From: a virus
DNA length: 24,993 nt
IMG/VR virus record: IMGVR_UViG_3300017963_000720
Span: 1-24,993 of that record
Strand: one strand, 5' to 3'
Shown: positions 21,171 to 24,993 of the stretch, piece by piece
Layout: every line of letters begins with the position of its first letter
How positions within the stretch are numbered: the stretch's first letter is position 1
Notes under the pieces: model-generated
What the model saw: only the letters and a program-made list of their open reading frames with translations
What the model was told of the DNA's origin: nothing
Databases searched by the model: none
Position numbers and translations under genes: made by a program

Positions 21171-22151
21171 TTAGCATCCGTCCATGTACGCAATTGTCAA
21201 TGGATAAGGGATAATCGTGCCAGCTGATTTGCAAAAACAATTCGTTATGTAGCTGAGATTTCGCTCTTGAGCTGGTCTCATATCGAAATCAACCGGAACC
21301 TCTATCCATGACGCCATTCGATTTTTTTCATATGCAACAATACGAGGACCGGTTCCGGCAGCATCAGCCAGATTGAGTCGTTCAGTCGAATCCATTACCT
21401 GAATACCGGGAAGATTCGCAAACAAATATTTGCGAATCGTCATGTCAGTCTCGGTCGTTCGACGATCCAGATATCCCCATGATGTTTCATCAAAAAGCAA
21501 ATGGGTAGCATTGTGAACTTTTTTTGTTGCTACTCGGATTGAATTCCACAACTTCATAACATCATTGATGATTTGGTCTGAGGTTGCTGTCGACCATGTT
21601 CCGGTAATAGGAGTGATTACCGGAACACTTGCGTTGTTAAAAAATCCGGTCTTCGTTGTTTCCGGGTCGCCAAATGCAGCCAGGTAATCGATTGCCTCGT
21701 CGCACACTCTCCTGGCCGCTGCAGGTTTTTCAGCAGAAATTGGCACGCCTGCCATAGCTGCCGCCTGGAGATCATTGATCGAGATTTGGAACGCTGCGCC
21801 GTAAGCCTCAACCGAATTCGTAAATGATTTACCAATTCCTTCGACAAGTGGAAGGTCGTCAGCGTAACTTGCTATTTTTTTCGCTTGTCCGAAATACTCG
21901 CGCTGAATGTACGTTATTGAGGTTGCGCCAGGACCAGCTGTGTTTTTTCTATCGAGCCAGGTGAACATTTCGAGCGGTGGTCGCTCGATGTTGAAAAATT
22001 CTTTCATCATGTGTTCTAACTGCTTCGATACGATCATTGTCTCGCCAGCGTCAGCACGTCGAGCTATGCCAGTAACCGGATCCCTCATTGCGTCATAACG
22101 TTGAGCGAAATCCCTGACGATAGATTCTATAAAAATTTGTGTGTATCCCAT
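21171..22151 (-). CDS. DUF2184 major capsid protein
   Basis: 326 residues, ATG preceded by AGGAGTG. It shows the DUF2184 / encapsulin-like HK97-fold pattern: FTWLDRKNTAGPGATSITYI (about 63-82), YGAAFQISINDLQAAAMAGV (117-136), DEAIDYLAAFGDPETTKTGF (149-168) and YEKNRMASWIEVPVDFDMRP (274-293), ending with NLSYITNCFCKSAGTIIPYP. It is the shell protein of the head. It lies 9 bases after the cement gene, and its product presumably assembles on the scaffold encoded by the DUF2213 gene to its right. Confidence 0.9.
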   Translation of the reverse strand: MGYTQIFIESIVRDFAQRYDAMRDPVTGIARRADAGETMIVSKQLEHMMKEFFNIERPPLEMFTWLDRKNTAGPGATSITYIQREYFGQAKKIASYADDLPLVEGIGKSFTNSVEAYGAAFQISINDLQAAAMAGVPISAEKPAAARRVCDEAIDYLAAFGDPETTKTGFFNNASVPVITPITGTWSTATSDQIINDVMKLWNSIRVATKKVHNATHLLFDETSWGYLDRRTTETDMTIRKYLFANLPGIQVMDSTERLNLADAAGTGPRIVAYEKNRMASWIEVPVDFDMRPAQERNLSYITNCFCKSAGTIIPYPLTIAYMDGC

Positions 22152-22160
22152 TGTTCACTC

Positions 22161-22988
22161 CTATGAAAGCTCGAGCAGTGCCAAACCATCAGCAGTGGCT
22201 TGAGTTGTGAGAAATCGAGCATTTGGATAAAGTGCGAAATTTGCAGCATAAGAGCCACGGAACTGGCCTCTCACGTCCGCCCCAGACTCTACCATGCGAA
22301 CGTAAGCCGGCGCTCCTTTGACGACAGCGACCTCAACCACAACCCAAATTTTTCCTTTGCGAATCAGATTGAATGTCTGATTATCTGCGATGGGGGTTGC
22401 AGCTGCGTATGGTTCACGGAATCCTGGATTTGACGCTATTCCAGGGTACGAATCTCTTGACAATGCGTACGTTGTCGGATCCGTTCCAACAAGCATCGTG
22501 CCATTTGTCCCAGATTGAGCCGGAATATAAAGCTCAAGAAGCATTGACGCATTACCCTCAGTGTAGAGAATCGTGTTTCCGGAGTCCGGAATTGGCACGT
22601 CCTCAATTACGATATCACCGCCTGCAGTGAGGTACTTAACTTTCATGATTGTTGCATCCCAATCTGCATGGTTATTCAAGGTAAACATCAGCCTTTGAGC
22701 TGGCACGATCTTCCCTGCAGCGTACGTTGCACCGGTAAAACTGTCCCCGAAAAGTCGCTGAGCCGAGGCCGCGGACGCAATATCACCGGCATTGGCTACT
22801 GAATCATCATCAGCAGCCGGAAGAGCGGCGATGGGTTTCGCTTCACCATCTGTCGTTCCCTTCTGAAGAAGTTTTCCGACCGGAAGAGCCCCCTCAGCCG
22901 TTGCGTTTTCGTAGATACAGCTCGAGAGATCCTCGACTTTCCCCTCAAATGCCTGAGTTGTTGCCAAGCTATATGATGTTTGAGACAT
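22161..22988 (-). CDS. Capsid cement / decoration protein (gp24-like)
   Basis: 275 residues, ATG preceded by GAGGAGT. The N-terminal sequence (LATTQAFEGKVEDLSSC), the Ala-rich middle and the C-terminal QRLMFTLNNHADWDATIMKV, then SRDSYPGIASNPGFREPYAA and KIWVVVEVAVVKGAPAYVRM resemble the DUF2190/gp24-like structural cement proteins encoded next to DUF2184 capsids. They stabilise the shell from outside. Assignment is from pattern and gene order; confidence is good but not as high as for the capsid itself. Confidence 0.72.
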   Translation of the reverse strand: MSQTSYSLATTQAFEGKVEDLSSCIYENATAEGALPVGKLLQKGTTDGEAKPIAALPAADDDSVANAGDIASAASAQRLFGDSFTGATYAAGKIVPAQRLMFTLNNHADWDATIMKVKYLTAGGDIVIEDVPIPDSGNTILYTEGNASMLLELYIPAQSGTNGTMLVGTDPTTYALSRDSYPGIASNPGFREPYAAATPIADNQTFNLIRKGKIWVVVEVAVVKGAPAYVRMVESGADVRGQFRGSYAANFALYPNARFLTTQATADGLALLELS

Positions 22989-23009
22989 TTTTTACTCCTC
23001 TAGCAGCAA

Positions 23010-23555
23010 TTAGTTGTTTTCTTTTTTCACGAGATGAGACCGAGTCGAATCAAATTTCATCTCAAGTTCATCGAATTCGGCCCATTTATTGCATTTGTTT
23101 TCCTTTAATATGCTCTTTGAGAACCCATCAAATGCATCATTGCGAATCTCTTTTTCCGGTTCATTTTCCACTTTCGATAATGCGTAATTGAATGCACCAT
23201 CAATGAAATCATCGCTGGAATCCACCCTGAAACCATCACCGAGAGCCCTGAGTTTGATCTCTCGAGCTGACAGCCCATTGGCATCCTCCGGCTTTACGCC
23301 AAGCTTTACAGCATTCGCAATGAGTTCAAATCTATCGTTGACTACTTTGTCTATGACCTTTTGATCCGATGCAGAGTCAGCTCGTTTTTTTTCTATTTCT
23401 ACTTCTTTTTCTGCTGCTGCTAACTTCCCCTTCATTGTCTCGAACTCGGATTTCAGGGAATCGTATCGAGACCTCTCCTGAGAGAGCGCATCCGTGAACG
23501 AATCGTCCGCCTCGTAACTATAGGTTATTCCTCCAATTGTGATTTTTTTTGGCAT
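23010..23555 (-). CDS. Possible internally initiated scaffold protein (nested in DUF2213 gene)
   Basis: An in-frame ATG at 23555 (residue 205, MPKKITIGGITYSY) follows a purine-rich AGAGAGAAAACC. From here 181 residues remain, consisting of a short beta start, a long coiled coil and a charged C-terminus, which is the whole scaffold-like half without the protease-like half. Lambda C/Nu3 is the classic case of a scaffold made from an internal start of a protease gene. The ribosome binding site is weak, so confidence is low. Confidence 0.35.
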   Translation of the reverse strand: MPKKITIGGITYSYEADDSFTDALSQERSRYDSLKSEFETMKGKLAAAEKEVEIEKKRADSASDQKVIDKVVNDRFELIANAVKLGVKPEDANGLSAREIKLRALGDGFRVDSSDDFIDGAFNYALSKVENEPEKEIRNDAFDGFSKSILKENKCNKWAEFDELEMKFDSTRSHLVKKENN

Positions 23556-24167
23556 GGTTTTCTCTCTACTTTCAATAATGATTTCTCTATTTGAGTCGAG
23601 CCTATAAATTGGTTCGACTGAATCCATTTTCATTGTGAGCTGACGCCCCCCTCGCGCGCGCCCGGGCTCGAGCAATGCCACATGGTTATTCCTGATTTCG
23701 GTCTGTATAGCGTCATAACGTTGGCCGTTCCACTCTCCAGACTCATCCACTGGTTTCATCATGTAGCCACATGAGAGTTCACGAAGATTTTTATTCAGCA
23801 CAGCATCTATTGCATCCGCACGTGAAATGATCAGCGATGACGCAAGAAAATCGCCATCTTTTCGAACGTCGTATCCGACATGACCTACCGCGAAATCAGA
23901 CCAGTTAGATGGATCAACGTAAACTCTCTCACCACCTCGAATAGGGTGGTCAATGGTGAGAGACGATCCGACGTAAGACGCCATTGAGTCGGCATGAAAA
24001 ACCTCCTCTGGTGTCCTCAGCTCATTCCATTCGGAACCATCGGGGTTGAAATATTTTTGTATGCCAACTCTAGCCAACCTTGCGTATTTTATACGAATTG
24101 AACCATTGGACAAACGCTCGATCGTATCCGAATCAAACCGACAATGAAATGGTCGAAATTTTCTCAT
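23010..24167 (-). CDS. DUF2213 prohead protease-scaffold protein
   Basis: 385 residues. The first half has the DUF2213 layout: RIKYARLARVGIQKYFNPDG (about 24-43), TPEEVFHADSMASYVGSSLT (52-71), DHPIRGGERVY, VGYDVRKDGDFLASSLIISR and LNKNLRELSCGYMMKPVDES (129-148), the part that resembles prohead protease. The second half is a coiled-coil, lysine/glutamate-rich segment (about 230-275) followed by a charged tail, a scaffold-like region. An in-frame ATG at 23555 (residue 205) may start a separate scaffold product. It is the first gene of the head module; the portal and terminase that usually precede it are not found to the right, where the strand changes. Confidence 0.85.
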   Translation of the reverse strand: MRKFRPFHCRFDSDTIERLSNGSIRIKYARLARVGIQKYFNPDGSEWNELRTPEEVFHADSMASYVGSSLTIDHPIRGGERVYVDPSNWSDFAVGHVGYDVRKDGDFLASSLIISRADAIDAVLNKNLRELSCGYMMKPVDESGEWNGQRYDAIQTEIRNNHVALLEPGRARGGRQLTMKMDSVEPIYRLDSNREIIIESREKTMPKKITIGGITYSYEADDSFTDALSQERSRYDSLKSEFETMKGKLAAAEKEVEIEKKRADSASDQKVIDKVVNDRFELIANAVKLGVKPEDANGLSAREIKLRALGDGFRVDSSDDFIDGAFNYALSKVENEPEKEIRNDAFDGFSKSILKENKCNKWAEFDELEMKFDSTRSHLVKKENN

Positions 24168-24291
24168 CCTGGAATGAATTTTGAATCAAGTTGGCATAAC
24201 AAGTCAAGCTTTCGGAAAAAAACAGGATTTCATTGAATATATGTAAAATTTGAAAAAATGTGTTGTTCTTTGAAATTACAAGAACTTACGT

Positions 24292-24325
24292 GAAAAGACC
24301 AACGGCGGCATCCGTTGGTCTTTTC
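24292..24325. terminator. 14-bp perfect hairpin, terminator-like in both directions
   Basis: GAAAAGACCAACGG pairs perfectly with CCGTTGGTCTTTTC around the loop CGGCAT. The A-run at the foot of one arm gives a T-run in each direction, the form of a bidirectional terminator, although the T-runs are only four long. It sits in a divergent intergenic region, so what it would terminate is not obvious. Confidence 0.65.
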
Positions 24326-24371
24326 GGGCTAATTCCGTCCGACCCGTTGCGGTGGATGGTTAGCTGGTTAC

Positions 24372-24411
24372 ATCTATACTCTTGCATTTTGAATGCATGA
24401 GTTCAATAGAT
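24372..24411 (+). ncRNA. Leader RNA hairpin upstream of the 27-aa ORF
   Basis: ATCTAT plus ACTCTTGCATT (24372-24388) pair with AATGCATGAGT (24392-24402) and, after a 3-base bulge, ATAGAT (24406-24411); one mismatch in 17 pairs and a 3-base loop. It lies directly before the RBS-sequestering hairpin. Strand is assigned by the gene to the right; the transcript is inferred. Confidence 0.4.
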
Positions 24412-24422
24412 AATTCAGAAAA

Positions 24423-24480
24423 CCTCCTTTAACGAACGCACACGTTGCCACAGTGGACGGACACAAACGTTAAAAGGAGG
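24423..24480 (+). promoter_or_regulatory. Hairpin that sequesters the ribosome binding site of the 27-aa ORF
   Basis: CCTCCTTTAACG (24423-24434) pairs with CGTTAAAAGGAGG (24468-24480), 12 pairs with one bulged A. The right arm ends in the AGGAGG that serves the ATG at 24486, so folding would block ribosomes. The 33-base loop contains smaller stems (AACG-CACA-CGTT at 24435-24446; CCA-CAG-TGG at 24448-24456). The left arm also copies the anti-Shine-Dalgarno sequence. Confidence 0.6.
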
Positions 24481-24485
24481 AAATA

Positions 24486-24569
24486 ATGACCAATCAAAAC
24501 GGTCATAATTATCCCTCTGCGCCTCCGGGTTTTCGGTGGATCTTTGTTAAACAGTTTTTTTCTTTCTAG
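24486..24569 (+). CDS. 27-aa small protein or truncated gene behind a regulated leader
   Basis: ATG 24486 has a perfect GGAGG 5 bases upstream and runs 27 codons to TAG. The peptide is MTNQNGHNYPSAPP followed by GFRWIFVKQFFSF: a polar start, a Pro pair, then an aromatic/basic end. The PPGFRWIFVKQF phrase reminds me of the N-terminus of short phage proteins that continue with a GK-rich segment; if so this is a frameshifted remnant (the T-run at 24555-24561 is a natural slip site). Otherwise it is a genuine small protein. The elaborate leader argues against a chance ORF. Confidence 0.5.
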   Translation: MTNQNGHNYPSAPPGFRWIFVKQFFSF

Positions 24570-24601
24570 ATGTCTTTTTGAATATTTTTTTACGAAAAGT
24601 A

Positions 24602-24630
24602 TTGACTATGGTATATACCAGTGCTATATT
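24602..24630 (+). promoter_or_regulatory. Promoter with palindromic operator for the 107-aa gene
   Basis: TTGACT (24602-24607), a 17-base spacer and TATATT (24625-24630) form a good sigma70 promoter. The spacer contains a perfect 12-base palindrome, TGGTATATACCA (24609-24620), ideally placed for repression. The GTATATAC core is also present at 4006-4013 in the replication promoter. Confidence 0.65.
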
Positions 24631-24655
24631 AGAAGTACAGCCAAAGGGAGACAAA

Positions 24656-24979
24656 ATGGCAAAAAAAATCAAATTAGGAGAAACCGAGTTCAATTTTGTG
24701 ACCATGAAAGCAACTGCAGATAATTTCACGGGAAGAGGACTGCCTAAGGAACTAGAAAGTGCCTTAGGATGGATGCGTTTGCTACAGAAAATTAAGAAAG
24801 GAGAAAATCCATTAAATCTTGGAATTGGGTATGAAAATGGATGCTTTTATTTTGATGGAAAAAATTTATCAAGTTCTCAATTGAGAATATGGGTTGCGCA
24901 CACCCTCCTCAAAGAAAAGGGCGAGACGTTAGTCCCGTTTGAATTCGGTGGCAAAAAAATTGCATCTTTCAAAGAATAA
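24656..24979 (+). CDS. Hypothetical 107-aa protein under operator control
   Basis: ATG 24656 is preceded by AAAGGGAG; the frame extends to 24578 but that start would precede the promoter. The protein begins MAKKIKLGETEFNF, contains a helical middle (LPKELESALGWMRLLQKIKK), an aromatic/Gly segment (IGYENGCFYFDGKNL), then SSSQLRIWVAHTLLKEKGE and a short beta end. No family recognised. The GK/lysine-rich composition and its own repressible promoter suit a small regulator or early phage protein, but no DNA-binding motif can be claimed. The plus strand and its promoter separate it from the structural operon. Confidence 0.7.
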   Translation: MAKKIKLGETEFNFVTMKATADNFTGRGLPKELESALGWMRLLQKIKKGENPLNLGIGYENGCFYFDGKNLSSSQLRIWVAHTLLKEKGETLVPFEFGGKKIASFKE

Positions 24980-24993
24980 TCAATGTATTAGCA

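Larger units (their letters stand above)
24168..24485. other. Divergent intergenic regulatory region (318 bases)
   Basis: Between the leftward DUF2213 gene and the rightward 27-aa ORF there is no larger gene. It holds an A/T-rich part (24168-24290) with only a poor promoter candidate for the leftward operon (TTGACT at 24207-24202, weak -10), then three successive inverted repeats (24292-24325, 24372-24411, 24423-24480). A 7-base long-range pairing is also possible (TCCGTCC 24334-24340 with GGACGGA 24455-24461). Confidence 0.75.

Noticed and set aside
24179-24207. TTGACT-like promoter for the DUF2213 operon
   Set aside because: The -35 is good but the -10 matches at only 3-4 positions and would give an almost leaderless transcript.
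1-24993. CRISPR array, tRNA or rRNA genes, integrase att core
   Set aside because: Looked for spaced identical repeats, cloverleaf-like stretches with TTC-G-A loops and long flanking repeats; none seen.

Overview
The window is a phage or prophage segment. Most of it (about 4.0-24.2 kb) is a leftward (minus-strand) structural operon for a contractile-tailed, myovirus-type virion. The gene types are a DUF2213 prohead protease/scaffold, a DUF2184 major capsid protein, a DUF3383 sheath, a DUF3277 tube, a Dit-like protein, a Pam3-gp18-like baseplate plug, a Gp138 spike, gp25 and gp47/J wedge proteins and DUF2612. This is the compact layout known from Acinetobacter AP22-like phages, cyanophage Pam3 and many prophages. 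The DNA is moderately AT-rich, uses good GGAGG-type ribosome binding sites and has sigma70-like promoters, so the host is a bacterium. Nothing in the sequence fixes the genus. No integrase, terminase, portal or endolysin is visible.

Layout. 1-1635 (plus strand): a cut-off Gln-rich protein, a Cys-triplet (CCCETQ) protein, a small CH...H...D..G.C protein and a hypothetical protein. 1632-3986 (minus): a tightly coupled replication/recombination operon with ATGA overlaps (77-aa starter gene, RusA-like resolvase, putative replication initiator, zinc-ribbon protein, 'replication terminator'-like protein), driven by a promoter with a dyad operator near 4.0 kb. 4053-4960: small accessory genes, including two membrane proteins that may belong to lysis. 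4962-9821: tail fibre region with a LamG-like fibre that has its own promoter and structured leader, plus a tandemly duplicated pair of Asp-box propeller fibres. 9826-16908: baseplate, Dit-like, tape measure and tail-assembly chaperone. The chaperone carries a clear T TTT TTG slippery site leading into a -1 frame. 16909-17651: a 743-base non-coding gap with CAG/CTG runs, a 57-bp imperfect tandem repeat, an 86-bp inverted-repeat element and a near-consensus promoter. 17652-24167: tube, sheath, neck and tail-completion genes, capsid, cement and protease/scaffold. 24168-24993: a divergent regulatory region with three hairpins, one of which hides the ribosome binding site of a 27-aa ORF, followed by an operator-controlled 107-aa gene.

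The protease/scaffold, capsid and cement proteins build the head. The neck proteins (DUF4054, gp10-like, gp12-like) join head to tail. Sheath and tube assemble on the tape measure with the frameshifted chaperone. The hub, plug, spike and wedge proteins form the baseplate to which DUF2612 and the fibres attach. The most notable observations are the frameshift site, the RBS-sequestering leader, the repeat-filled gap inside the tail operon, the palindrome-bearing promoters at both ends of the window and the duplicated fibres.
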